Part shown: piece by piece, positions 21,868 to 31,485 of the stretch
How positions within the stretch are numbered: the first letter of the stretch is position 1
Layout: the number at the start of each line of letters is the position of its first letter
Source: an uncultured Pelagibacteraceae bacterium
Lineage (GTDB): Bacteria > Pseudomonadota > Alphaproteobacteria > Pelagibacterales > Pelagibacteraceae
Length of the DNA stretch: 64,000 nucleotides
Assembly: GCA_902539165.1 (NCBI GenBank)
Contig: CACBHY010000001.1
Span: 62,001-126,000 of the forward strand
Reading direction: 5' to 3'
The notes under the pieces: model-generated
Databases searched by the model: none
The model's input: the letters and a program-made list of their open reading frames with translations, nothing else
What the model was told of the DNA's origin: nothing
Position numbers and translations under genes: made by a program

Positions 21868-24404
21868 TATTTTACGATTAAGTTAATAATTCTATCCTTA
21901 ATATAAATCGTTTTGAACAATTTTTTTTCTAATAAGTATTTATCAAGGGATTTATCATTTTGTATTTTTTCTATAATTATTTTTTCTTTCAAGTTTCTTT
22001 CAACTGATATTACCGATCTTTTTTTTCCGTTAATTTGAACCACAATATTACACATGTCACTTTGAAGAAATTTTTCATTTACTTTTGGCCATGATATTTC
22101 ATCTTTTTCATTTAAACTTTCCAAACACTCATTTATTATGTGGGGAATAACTGGCATCATGACAATTAATATTTTCTTATAATTTTCCCTTAGGTTTGAG
22201 AAATGCAGTTCATTTTCACTAACTTTGTTAAAGAAAGAATAGAATTCGTGGAAAACCGAGATAATAACGTTGTATCTAAAACTTTCCAAAGCATAATTAA
22301 TTTTACTTATTGCTTGATTGACAAAAAAATCTATCTTTTCATTACTTTCGGCAGTCTTCTGTTTAGTTATTTTAAGAATTTTCTCATTCAATAACCAAAA
22401 TTTTTGGACATATCTGAATGCAGATGCCATCCCGCTGTCAGACCATTGAATATCTTTTTCAGGAGGGCTATCAGATAAAATAAAAAATCTTACAGCATCA
22501 GCACCGTATGCTTCAATCATTTTTCCTGGATCAATAGTATTCTTTTTTGATTTTGACATAGACTCAGATGGTCCAACCATAACTTTTTCTTCTGGCCTAT
22601 TTTTTATTAAATATTTTTCACCATCTTCCGAATAAACCTCATCTGGATTAAGCCAATTATTATTTTGATCTTTAAAAGTTTGGTGACAAACCATTCCTTG
22701 AGTAAACAAACCCCGGAATGGTTCTTTTAAATTAAAAGTTTTATTATCCATATCAATAGCTCTTACGAAAAATCTTGAATATAATAAGTGTAGTATTGCA
22801 TGCTCAACACCACCAATGTATTGATCAACAGGCATCCAATATTTTATTTCGTCCTCATTAAAAGCCTTTTCTTTATTATTTGATGAGCAGAATCTTAAAA
22901 AATACCAAGAAGAATCAACAAAGGTATCCAATGTATCAGTTTCTCGAATGCATTTTTTACCGTTAATTATAATTGATTTCCATTCTTCTTGAGTATCTAA
23001 TGGATTTCCATCTGTATTAAACTTTTCAATATCAGGAAGTTTTACTGGAAGATCTTCCTGTGGTATTTTAATTACCTCATTATTTTCATCATAAGCAATT
23101 GGAATTGGACATCCCCAATATCTTTGTCTTGATATTCCCCAATCTTTAAGTCTGTAATTTGTTTTTTTATTTCCTAAATTGTTTTTTTCTAGATATTTAA
23201 TTGTTTCTGAAATTGATTTTTCTGGTGCTGATAAGCCATTTAAAAAATCTGAATTAATCATAACACCTGGACCGGTGTGTGGCTCTGTATCCACAACATA
23301 ATCATCATTCTCATTTTTAGGTTTGACTACCGTTTTAATTTCTAAATTATATTTTTTTGCAAAATCAAAATCTCTTTGATCGTGCGCGGGGCATCCAAAA
23401 ACAGCACCAAATCCATAATCCATTAAAACAAAATTTGCAAAATAAACTGGGACTTTATTCGTATTGTTTATAGGGTTTATAGCCATTAAGTCAGTTTTAA
23501 ATCCAATTTTTTCAGCTTGTGCAATCGACTCTTCCGTGGTCCCAGTTTTTGAACAGTTTTCTTTAAACTTAATGAATTCAGGGTCATTTTCGTAATATTT
23601 TGATAAAGGGTGGTCAACAGAAAGAGCTAAAAAAGAAAAACCAAATAATGTATCGGGTCTAGTCGTGTAGCATTTAATTGAGTTTACTTTATCTGAACCT
23701 TCTATCTTAAAATCAATTTCACATCCAAAGGATTTACCTATCCAATTCTTTTGCATTATTTTAACTTTTTCGGGCCACTCGTCTAATTTGCCAAGATCAC
23801 TAAGTAGCTCTTCAGAAAAATGAGAAATTTTAAAAAACCACTGATTAAGTTTTTTTCTTTCAACAACAGCCCCTGATCTCCACCCTTTTCCATCCACAAC
23901 TTGCTCATTTGCAAGAACAGTATTATCTACAGGGTCCCAATTTACGTAACTTTCTTTTCTATAAACTAATCCTTTATCATATAGGTTTAAAAAAATTTTT
24001 TGTTGATGCTTATAATAATCAGGAGAACAGGTGGAAATTTCTCGTTCCCAATCTATCGAAAGACCTAATTCCTTTAATTGGTCTTTCATATTTTTTATGT
24101 TTTCTTCCGTCCATCTTTTTGGACTTAAATTATTTTGTCTTGCAGCGTTTTCTGCAGGCATACCAAAAGAGTCCCATCCCATAGGATGTAGAACATTGTA
24201 TCCTTGAAGTTTTTTATATCTTGCTAGAACATCACCTATTGCATAGTTTCTTACATGACCCATATGAATCTTTCCAGATGGATAAGGAAACATTTCTAAA
24301 CAATAAAATTTCTCACCATCAGTTTTTAATGCTTTGAAAGATTTATTATTCTCCCAATATTTTTGCCACTTATTTTCAATTATTTTAAAATTATATCTAT
24401 CCAC
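21867..24404 (-). CDS. leuS: Leucyl-tRNA synthetase
   Basis: [38 protein letters not shown] (KMSKS). Confidence 0.97.
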   Translation of the reverse strand: MDRYNFKIIENKWQKYWENNKSFKALKTDGEKFYCLEMFPYPSGKIHMGHVRNYAIGDVLARYKKLQGYNVLHPMGWDSFGMPAENAARQNNLSPKRWTEENIKNMKDQLKELGLSIDWEREISTCSPDYYKHQQKIFLNLYDKGLVYRKESYVNWDPVDNTVLANEQVVDGKGWRSGAVVERKKLNQWFFKISHFSEELLSDLGKLDEWPEKVKIMQKNWIGKSFGCEIDFKIEGSDKVNSIKCYTTRPDTLFGFSFLALSVDHPLSKYYENDPEFIKFKENCSKTGTTEESIAQAEKIGFKTDLMAINPINNTNKVPVYFANFVLMDYGFGAVFGCPAHDQRDFDFAKKYNLEIKTVVKPKNENDDYVVDTEPHTGPGVMINSDFLNGLSAPEKSISETIKYLEKNNLGNKKTNYRLKDWGISRQRYWGCPIPIAYDENNEVIKIPQEDLPVKLPDIEKFNTDGNPLDTQEEWKSIIINGKKCIRETDTLDTFVDSSWYFLRFCSSNNKEKAFNEDEIKYWMPVDQYIGGVEHAILHLLYSRFFVRAIDMDNKTFNLKEPFRGLFTQGMVCHQTFKDQNNNWLNPDEVYSEDGEKYLIKNRPEEKVMVGPSESMSKSKKNTIDPGKMIEAYGADAVRFFILSDSPPEKDIQWSDSGMASAFRYVQKFWLLNEKILKITKQKTAESNEKIDFFVNQAISKINYALESFRYNVIISVFHEFYSFFNKVSENELHFSNLRENYKKILIVMMPVIPHIINECLESLNEKDEISWPKVNEKFLQSDMCNIVVQINGKKRSVISVERNLKEKIIIEKIQNDKSLDKYLLEKKLFKTIYIKDRIINLIVK

Positions 24405-24420
24405 GTAGACTCTTTATGAA

Positions 24421-24987
24421 TTACTGTTTATCGTCAGATGTCAGTATGGTATTTAATGGTCTTTTTTTATTTGAATCAACCATATCTTTTTTATATTTCG
24501 CTGCTTTTTTTAAAATTGCAACTTTTAGTTCATTTTCTATTTTAGGATTGCTTTGTAAAACTTTGCAATTCATATCTGTCTTGCATTCTTTACTAAAGAC
24601 TTGAATTTTAAGTGCATCAGCTCTTATTTCATTCGACAAAAATCTTATTGAAATTTTCACTGAGTCATTAGAATCATTTTGATCGCTATACCAGTCTGTG
24701 ATTATAAGACCTCCCCCATAATCTGCAGAAGTTAAAGGCATAAAATCTAATATATCTAAGCTTGCTCTCCACATCTCATTAGAAGTTGCAAAATTAAAAT
24801 CTCCACCTTTTTTATTTCCACCCATTATTTGAAAACCCTTGCCTTCTTGAATGTTTTTTTGAACTCTTTTTTCTGGTTCAGGCGGATAATCTTTCGCACT
24901 TACAGGACGATATATGCCGCAAGAATTAAGATTAGTCACTACCATTAATAGAAGTACCAGTTTAAATGATGTAATTCGTAAATTCAT
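24421..24987 (-). CDS. DUF3576 family lipoprotein
   Basis: Lipobox LNSCGIYRPVSAKDYPPEPEKR; position upstream of leuS as in other alphaproteobacteria. Confidence 0.8.
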   Translation of the reverse strand: MNLRITSFKLVLLLMVVTNLNSCGIYRPVSAKDYPPEPEKRVQKNIQEGKGFQIMGGNKKGGDFNFATSNEMWRASLDILDFMPLTSADYGGGLIITDWYSDQNDSNDSVKISIRFLSNEIRADALKIQVFSKECKTDMNCKVLQSNPKIENELKVAILKKAAKYKKDMVDSNKKRPLNTILTSDDKQ

Positions 24988-25207
24988 TGGGTAATTTTTA
25001 GTAAAACAATCATATACATCAAGAAGTGTGTAAAGGGTAATATTTTGTTAGATCATTCAAAAACCCTTATACAATAGGTGTTAATGGTGTTGCATATTTA
25101 CAACAATATTTTAAAAAATTAGTAAAAGCTTATTTAATAAAGCAAATTTTAATCACAAATGATATTTATAGCCAGTTTATAATTATAAAACAAAAATAGG
25201 AGTAAAT

Positions 25208-26116
25208 ATGAACAACATAACAAAAATTGGATTGACTGCATTAGCAGGCTCTCTAGTTGCTACTTCTGCGTTTGCAGGAGGTATGAGTGTTAGTGGTTCT
25301 GCAAAAGTTACTTACAAAGGTGGAACAGGTAACAGTGCAGCTAACAACTTTAGCAATTCAAAAGGAATTACATTTTCTGGTTCAGGCGAATTAGACAATG
25401 GTTTCACAGTTAGTACATCTTACACTATGACAGATGCTGCGTTCTCAGCTTCAAACGTATCTTTAGATATGGGTGATGCTGGAACACTACATTTCATGAA
25501 TAGTACTGCATTAGCTGGTATCGACAAATACGATGATGTTATGCCAACTGCTGGTGAAGAAGTTTGGGATGATGTAGATAAAGATGACAATGGTGTTGTT
25601 GGTGTACATGCTGATAACGCATTTGGTTACGTTGTATCTGCTATGGGTATGACTGTATCTGCTGGTTACTCAGACGATGCTTATGGAAGAGATACTTCAG
25701 TTGTATTAGTTGCTGATGAGCTAATGGATGGCCTACAAGTAGGTTATGGTATTGGTACAGAAGCTACAAGTGAAACTGCTGAAACAGATCACTCTACATT
25801 GTGGGCGAAGTATACTGTAGGTATGGCAACTGTTGGTTTCCAACGTTCAGCACTTGACAATGCTAACGCTGACGAAGATAGAGATGCAATGGCAATTTCA
25901 TTAGCAATTAATGAAAATATGAGTGTATCTTATGGTGTATCAAGTGTAGAATTCGAAGCTTCAGGAAAAAGTGACGAAGACAGCTCAGGAATTTCTGCCT
26001 CTTACACAACTGGTGGTATGACTATCTCTGCAATATCTAATAAAACAGATGCAGTTGCTGGTTCAGCCGCGACTGATAAAGAATACAGAGAAGTATCAGT
26101 TTCATTCGCGTTTTAA
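25208..26116 (+). CDS. Outer-membrane porin
   Basis: Signal peptide ...SLVATSAFAGGMSVSGSAKVTYKGG; alternating beta-strand composition; C-terminal aromatic REVSVSFAF. Confidence 0.88.
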   Translation: MNNITKIGLTALAGSLVATSAFAGGMSVSGSAKVTYKGGTGNSAANNFSNSKGITFSGSGELDNGFTVSTSYTMTDAAFSASNVSLDMGDAGTLHFMNSTALAGIDKYDDVMPTAGEEVWDDVDKDDNGVVGVHADNAFGYVVSAMGMTVSAGYSDDAYGRDTSVVLVADELMDGLQVGYGIGTEATSETAETDHSTLWAKYTVGMATVGFQRSALDNANADEDRDAMAISLAINENMSVSYGVSSVEFEASGKSDEDSSGISASYTTGGMTISAISNKTDAVAGSAATDKEYREVSVSFAF

Positions 26117-26138
26117 TTAAACCGATATTTAATTATTT

Positions 26139-26169
26139 AAACGGCCCCTTTATGGGGCCGTTTTTTTTT
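26139..26169 (+). terminator. Rho-independent terminator of the porin gene
   Basis: AAACGGCCCC-TTTAT-GGGGCCGTTT followed by a T tract. Confidence 0.93.
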
Positions 26170-26698
26170 GGAAGAAAGAAATACCAGCATAACCAGAAAC
26201 GTTAAGTAATTTTATTTTATTTAGATTAGTTTTTTTAATACCACCAAGCGCAATAAATCTTACCTTATTATTTAAGGTCAAAATATTAAACTTTGAAATG
26301 TTTAAAAAATTGTTTGTTTTTTTAACTTTAAAAGTTGGAGATAAAAAAATTGATTTACACCCTTGTTTTTTTTTAATCAAAATTTCTTTAAAATTGTGAG
26401 CAGATCCAATGATATCAAAATTTTTTGGAATAACGTATTTTATATAGTTTATCTGATGGTTAAATGCAGGGATATAAATACCATTTAGCTTATATTTTAA
26501 AGCAAGTTTGATATTATTAGACAGGAATAGTTTTAAACCATGTTTTTTGCAAAAACTTTTAAGTAAAATTAGTGTACTTGTATTAATGTTTTTTTTATAG
26601 TTACGATAAATTATATGAATATTTTTATTAAGATTTTTTAAATCTGAATAATTATAATCATTTACATAACAATATAACTGAGAGTATTTTTTTTGCAT
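26150..26698 (-). CDS. Thiamine-phosphate synthase (ThiE/TenI)-like TIM-barrel protein, divergent
   Basis: IIGSAHNFKEI, SIFLSPTFKVKKTNNF, FIALGGI superfamily motifs; no canonical VHLGQ motif seen. Confidence 0.7.
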   Translation of the reverse strand: MQKKYSQLYCYVNDYNYSDLKNLNKNIHIIYRNYKKNINTSTLILLKSFCKKHGLKLFLSNNIKLALKYKLNGIYIPAFNHQINYIKYVIPKNFDIIGSAHNFKEILIKKKQGCKSIFLSPTFKVKKTNNFLNISKFNILTLNNKVRFIALGGIKKTNLNKIKLLNVSGYAGISFFQKKTAP

Positions 26699-27343
26699 AA
26701 ATCAATTAATAATCTAAATTTAATAAAAGAGAATTTAAAGTTAAAAGTAAAAGATTACGATAAGACCAAAATTATAGCTGTAAGTAAAACTTTTCCTTCA
26801 GAGAAAATTATGCCATTAATCGAGTATGGACATTTAGATTTTGGTGAAAACAAAGTTCAAGAAGCAATTGATAAATGGTCAGATATAAAATTAAATTTCC
26901 CAAAAATTAAACTTCACCTAATTGGAAAACTTCAAACAAATAAAGTAAAGTTTGCCGTTAAAATATTTGACTATATTCATTCAGTAGATAGTGAAAAGCT
27001 TGCAAAAAAAATTGCTGATGAAGAAATAAAAATAAATAAGAAAATTAAAATATTTATTCAAGTAAATATCGGTAACGAACAGCAAAAATCAGGGATAAAC
27101 AAAAGTCAATTGCAAGATTTTTACTTATTCTGCAAAAAACTAAATCTTAATATTGTTGGATTAATGTGCATTCCACCTGTTGATCAAGATACGATTTCTT
27201 TCTTTAAAGAGATGCAAACTTTAACTCATGATCTTAAACTTAATGAGTTGAGTATGGGCATGTCATCTGATTATATTGAAGCCGCTCGATACTCATCAAC
27301 ATTTTTAAGAATTGGATCTAGTATTTTTGGTCAAAGAGGTTAA
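26693..27343 (+). CDS. YggS/PROSC-family PLP homeostasis protein (TTG start)
   Basis: IIAVSKTFPSEKI, DFGENKVQEAIDKW, HLIGKLQTNKVK, LSMGMSSDYIEAARYSSTFLRIGSSIFG. Confidence 0.95.
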   Translation: MHKSINNLNLIKENLKLKVKDYDKTKIIAVSKTFPSEKIMPLIEYGHLDFGENKVQEAIDKWSDIKLNFPKIKLHLIGKLQTNKVKFAVKIFDYIHSVDSEKLAKKIADEEIKINKKIKIFIQVNIGNEQQKSGINKSQLQDFYLFCKKLNLNIVGLMCIPPVDQDTISFFKEMQTLTHDLKLNELSMGMSSDYIEAARYSSTFLRIGSSIFGQRG

Positions 27344-27831
27344 TAAATTTTAATCTTCGTTTTTTTATTGATAATTTTTAACATTATTAAAAAGTCCTTT
27401 TTTTTAAGTGCAATACATCCAGTGGTTGGTTTGAAATCTTTTGTGAGATGTATAAATATGCAACTTCCCTTTCCAGCAATTCTTTTAGAGTTATATTTTA
27501 TTGGAATTAATAAATCATATTTATTGTCTTTCCTAAAGAGCCTCTCATGATGAACATCATTATTCGTACTTATCAATCTATTATAATATCGAGAGCTTTC
27601 TACATCGTCACACCAGCCCATTGATTTTTTAATCCTTATACATTTTAATTTTGTATCAAGTTTCTTAATACGGTCATTCCTAAAATAAAGTGGCCCAATA
27701 TGAAACATTCCAATAGGAGTATGTTTATCTCCTTCAATTTTTTTTTTAGCTAGTCCTTTTTTTCCAATACAGCAACGAAAATTAAAACTATCTATTTTAA
27801 GAGTATGTTTATTTTTTAAATAAATTATCAT
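27340..27831 (-). CDS. L,D-transpeptidase (YkuD) family protein (ORF track extends to 27945; likely start MIIYLKNKHTL)
   Basis: GDKHTPIGMF, IFIHLTKDFKPTTGCIAL (YkuD HxnSxGC-like). Confidence 0.85.
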   Translation of the reverse strand: MIIYLKNKHTLKIDSFNFRCCIGKKGLAKKKIEGDKHTPIGMFHIGPLYFRNDRIKKLDTKLKCIRIKKSMGWCDDVESSRYYNRLISTNNDVHHERLFRKDNKYDLLIPIKYNSKRIAGKGSCIFIHLTKDFKPTTGCIALKKKDFLIMLKIINKKTKIKIY

Positions 27832-27844
27832 ATCTTGTTTATAT

Positions 27845-28408
27845 ATGGATAGACCAAATTTAATAATATTCAAATTTAATACTTTATATGAAATTTTAAA
27901 AGAGCTAGATGAATATTTGAACTTTGAGATAATTGAAGCTACCAATGAAAAAATTCTTCAAGAATTAAAAATTTCTTCAAAAAATTTTTTGATTTTAACT
28001 TCGAAAAACATCCAAGATGTAGACAAGCAACTTTATTTTGACAATTTACCTATAAAGTTTTTTAAATTATTAGAAAAGATTAATATTAATTTTATCAAAT
28101 CTCAATTTAATCAAAAATCCGAATTAAGTATTGGTAAATATAAACTAAACTTAAACTCAAGGGAATTGATCGAAGAAAATGTTAAACTTAAATTAACTGA
28201 AAAAGAGTCGAATATAATTTTATTTTTATATAATTCTAAAAATCCAGTAACCATTAATCAGCTCCAATCTGAAGTTTGGGGTTATAATTCTAAGTTAGAT
28301 ACTCACACGGTTGAAACTCACGTTTATAGATTAAGAAAAAAGTTACTAAAAAATTTTAACGATAATAGTTTTATTCAAAGTAAAAAAAATGGTTACCAAA
28401 TTAAATAA
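27845..28408 (+). CDS. OmpR/PhoB-type winged-helix regulator with divergent N-terminal receiver-like domain
   Basis: LTEKESNIILFLYNSKNPVTINQLQSEVWGYNSKLDTHTVETHVYRLRKKL winged helix. Confidence 0.85.
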   Translation: MDRPNLIIFKFNTLYEILKELDEYLNFEIIEATNEKILQELKISSKNFLILTSKNIQDVDKQLYFDNLPIKFFKLLEKININFIKSQFNQKSELSIGKYKLNLNSRELIEENVKLKLTEKESNIILFLYNSKNPVTINQLQSEVWGYNSKLDTHTVETHVYRLRKKLLKNFNDNSFIQSKKNGYQIK

Positions 28409-28508
28409 AAATAATAAATTTGCTAAAGAATTGTTTACGAAAAAATATAAATCGAGAATTGTAAAACCTAAAAAAGGAAAAGGAAGTTTCAAGAGAAAAA
28501 AGAGGTGA
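28389..28508 (+). CDS. arfA: ArfA-like alternative ribosome-rescue factor, 39 aa (not in supplied ORF track)
   Basis: MVTKLNKNNKFAKELFTKKYKSRIVKPKKGKGSFKRKKR*; matches the ArfA core (E. coli [29 protein letters not shown]). Confidence 0.72.
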   Translation: MVTKLNKNNKFAKELFTKKYKSRIVKPKKGKGSFKRKKR

Positions 28509-28516
28509 CTTAACCT

Positions 28517-29131
28517 ATGTTAGTTATTGATAATTATATAAAAGATAAAAAAATATTGGAAGCATTTCAGGATGAAAATACATGGAAAAATATGCCTTCT
28601 TTAAATTGGTGGGATGGTTGGTGGAAAACTGAACCTAGGAATATTTTTGAATATTTTACAAAAATAGTTTGGAAGCAAAACACAGATGTAGAGAATAAAA
28701 TAGCAGGATTTGAGTATTGGAGTAATATCCATCAAACAGGAGGTAGTCTTGCCTGGCATGTTGATAAAGATGAGAAATTAATTACAGATAAAAAAGAATT
28801 GGTTATGCCAAGATTTGGTTTGATCTACTATGTTTTAGTTAATGATCTTGAAGGTGGTTATCTTGAAATTGCAAATAGCAGAGAAACTAAAAATATTAAT
28901 CCTGAAAATGTACAAAGATTAAGGGCTATAGAAAATAGACTTATAATGTTTAATCCGTCAAATCCTCATAGAGTAACTGAAATCACTAAAGGCAAAAGAA
29001 GAGCACTACTAGTTAATGCATGGGGAAAAAAACCTTTTACGTTTTTAAAAAATGAGAATGTTAATAGACTACTACCAAGTAGAGAGATTGTTGATATTAA
29101 ATGGGAAAATAAATTTAAAAAAAATTTTTAA
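28517..29131 (+). CDS. 2-oxoglutarate/Fe(II) oxygenase-like protein (prolyl 4-hydroxylase type)
   Basis: GGSLAWHVDKDEKL (HxD) ... GGYLEIANS ... NPHRVTEITKGKRRALLVNAW (distal His and Arg). Confidence 0.8.
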   Translation: MLVIDNYIKDKKILEAFQDENTWKNMPSLNWWDGWWKTEPRNIFEYFTKIVWKQNTDVENKIAGFEYWSNIHQTGGSLAWHVDKDEKLITDKKELVMPRFGLIYYVLVNDLEGGYLEIANSRETKNINPENVQRLRAIENRLIMFNPSNPHRVTEITKGKRRALLVNAWGKKPFTFLKNENVNRLLPSREIVDIKWENKFKKNF

Positions 29132-30054
29132 AGCCTAGCACCAATTTTTTGAATAATAATTGACGATAGTTCAGTTCCTTTTTGAAGACTTTCATCAATA
29201 CTCATTTTATTTGCCACTCCATGCAAATAACCAGCAGCGAATAAATCTCCTGCACCGGTTAGATCTGTTATTTTAAGATTTTGTTTTGCCTTTTGTTCAT
29301 ATACTTGATCTCCATTTATAGCAATTGCACCCTTGTCCCCTCGAGTAATTACGATTTCTTTCTTAATCCTTTTGCTAAAAGAAATAACATCCCCAAATGA
29401 ATTTGTGTTTACTAAAGATAATATTTCTTGTTCGTTTGCAAAAATTATATCTAATTTATTCTGAACCAATTCTAAGAAGTGCTTTTTGTGCCTTTCTACG
29501 CAAAAGAGATCAGACAAAGACATTGCTACTTTATTTGAGTTATTTATTGCCTTATCAAATGCTTTTTTTGGCTCACCTTCGTCCCATAAATATCCCTCAA
29601 GCATGGTAATTTCTGCGTTTTTCAAATCTTTTTCTTTAATATCTTTATCGCTTATTTTTCCAGCAGTTCCTAAAAAAGTACACATAGTTCTTTCAGAGTC
29701 TGGTGTAATTAGTATTAAACAGCTTCCGGTAGGGATAGGTTCATCTTTTTTATCATATAAAAAATTTACTTTTTCTTTTTTAAGACCTTCTTCATATTTT
29801 TGGCCTAATTCATCATTTTTAATTTTTCCTATAAACCCAACTTCGTTACCTAGTTGGGACAAACCTACTATAGAATTTGCAACTGAGCCCCCGGACACTG
29901 TTTCTTCAATTTTAACATCATTAAGTAAATTTCTAAATTCATTCTCATTAATTAATTTCATTGTGCTTTTCGTAAGAGAATTTTTTGACAAAAATGCATC
30001 ATCAACACGACATAGAACGTCTACTATTGCGTTTCCAATTCCTAAAATTTTCAT
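29128..30054 (-). CDS. PfkB-family carbohydrate/nucleoside kinase (adenosine kinase-like)
   Basis: GIGNAIVDVLCRVDD, VSGGSVANSIVGLSQLG, DLTGAGDLFAAGYLHG. Confidence 0.9.
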   Translation of the reverse strand: MKILGIGNAIVDVLCRVDDAFLSKNSLTKSTMKLINENEFRNLLNDVKIEETVSGGSVANSIVGLSQLGNEVGFIGKIKNDELGQKYEEGLKKEKVNFLYDKKDEPIPTGSCLILITPDSERTMCTFLGTAGKISDKDIKEKDLKNAEITMLEGYLWDEGEPKKAFDKAINNSNKVAMSLSDLFCVERHKKHFLELVQNKLDIIFANEQEILSLVNTNSFGDVISFSKRIKKEIVITRGDKGAIAINGDQVYEQKAKQNLKITDLTGAGDLFAAGYLHGVANKMSIDESLQKGTELSSIIIQKIGARL

Positions 30055-30055
30055 T

Positions 30056-30709
30056 TTATGCTTTTAAAGTAGTCACAGGTTTTTTTCTTTTAGGATAACA
30101 AGTAGTACAAATTTTACAAGTCAATCCATAGCATTCTCTTGCTTTGCAGTATTCTCTGCCGTAAAAAATCATTTGGAGATGTAACTTAGACCATGTTTTT
30201 TTTGGAAAAATTCTTTTTAAATCAAGTTCAGTTTGGATTACATTTTTTCCACTCGTAAGACCCCACCTTTGAGCTAATCTGTGAACGTGGGTATCTACTG
30301 CAAAAGCTGGATACCCAAATCCTTGAGACATTACTACGCTGGCTGTTTTATGACCAACTCCTGGCAATTTCTCAAGTTCTTCATAAGTTTTTGGAACCTT
30401 ACCCCTGTGTTCTTCTAAAAGATGTTTTGACATAAAATAAATACTTTTTGCTTTAATTCTAAAAATTCCTATCTTTTTAATTAATTTTTCAATTTTTCTT
30501 CTTCCCAATTTTACAAAATGCTCAGGTTTATAATAATTTGGATAAATATTTTTAGTGACATTGTTCACATTTACGTCTGTACACTGTGCAGATAACAAAA
30601 CAGATACTAAAAGTGTAAAAGTATTTTTATGATTAAGAGGAACTGGTGCTTTAGGGTAAATTTTATTTAAAGTTCTAATTATTAATTTTGCTTTTGCTTT
30701 TTCATTCAT
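30056..30709 (-). CDS. nth: Endonuclease III
   Basis: LLSAQCTDVNVN, LPGVGHKTASVV, AVDTHVHRLAQRWGL, CYGLTCKICTTC Fe-S cluster. Confidence 0.95.
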   Translation of the reverse strand: MNEKAKAKLIIRTLNKIYPKAPVPLNHKNTFTLLVSVLLSAQCTDVNVNNVTKNIYPNYYKPEHFVKLGRRKIEKLIKKIGIFRIKAKSIYFMSKHLLEEHRGKVPKTYEELEKLPGVGHKTASVVMSQGFGYPAFAVDTHVHRLAQRWGLTSGKNVIQTELDLKRIFPKKTWSKLHLQMIFYGREYCKARECYGLTCKICTTCYPKRKKPVTTLKA

Positions 30710-31485
30710 TATGAAAAATCAAGCAAACTTCTCATAGAATATAAACCAGGTTTTTTTTTCATCAACCATTTAGCTGCTGTTAAAGCTCCATCTGAGTATA
30801 AGGCTCTGTCAAAAGCCTCATGATTTAATGTAATAACCTCTTTTCCACTTGAAAATTTTACCTCGTGTTCTCCAATGACCTCACCTTTTCTTAGTGAATT
30901 AAAATTAATTTTTTTTCCATAAGGAAAAGTTTTTTTATTTAAATATTTTTTTCCAGTTAAATTATTTAGTTTTTTGTCTTTGCCATCAGCAATACCTTTC
31001 CCAAGCATCAAAGCAGTACCTGAAGGATAATCTTTTTTATGTTTATGATGTACTTCAAAAATTTTAGTTAAATATTTTTCGCTTAAAGATTTAGAGGCAA
31101 TTTCAGTTAAATACATCAGTAAGTTTACGCCAAGGCTCATGTTGCCAGCTTTTAGAATAGGAATTTTTTTTGAATAATTTTTTATAATATTTTCTTGTCT
31201 TTGATTAAAACCAGTCGTTCCGATAACAACTTTTTTTTTGAGTTTTGAAGCTATTCTTAAGATTTCAATTGTGCAATTTGGTGAAGTAAAATCAATTATA
31301 ACTTCACTTTTTTTAAAAGCATTCTCAGAATTTAATTCAGGTCTAATTCCATTTATTTTTTTATTAATTGTCCTATTTTCTGTAAGGGAGGAAAGTTTAA
31401 AATTTTTATTCGATTTGGCAGATTTGATTAATTGTTGCCCCATTCTTCCCATGCAGCCTGAAATTGTTAAATTAATTTTTTTCAT
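30709..31485 (-). CDS. dapB: 4-hydroxy-tetrahydrodipicolinate reductase
   Basis: ISGCMGRMGQQLI, VIGTTGF, FEVHHKHKKDYPSGTAL. Confidence 0.95.
   Translation of the reverse strand: MKKINLTISGCMGRMGQQLIKSAKSNKNFKLSSLTENRTINKKINGIRPELNSENAFKKSEVIIDFTSPNCTIEILRIASKLKKKVVIGTTGFNQRQENIIKNYSKKIPILKAGNMSLGVNLLMYLTEIASKSLSEKYLTKIFEVHHKHKKDYPSGTALMLGKGIADGKDKKLNNLTGKKYLNKKTFPYGKKINFNSLRKGEVIGEHEVKFSSGKEVITLNHEAFDRALYSDGALTAAKWLMKKKPGLYSMRSLLDFS

Noticed and set aside
24988-25207. 220-nt region upstream of the porin as a riboswitch/sRNA
   Set aside because: No strong stem or recognizable motif could be identified by eye; most likely promoter plus leader
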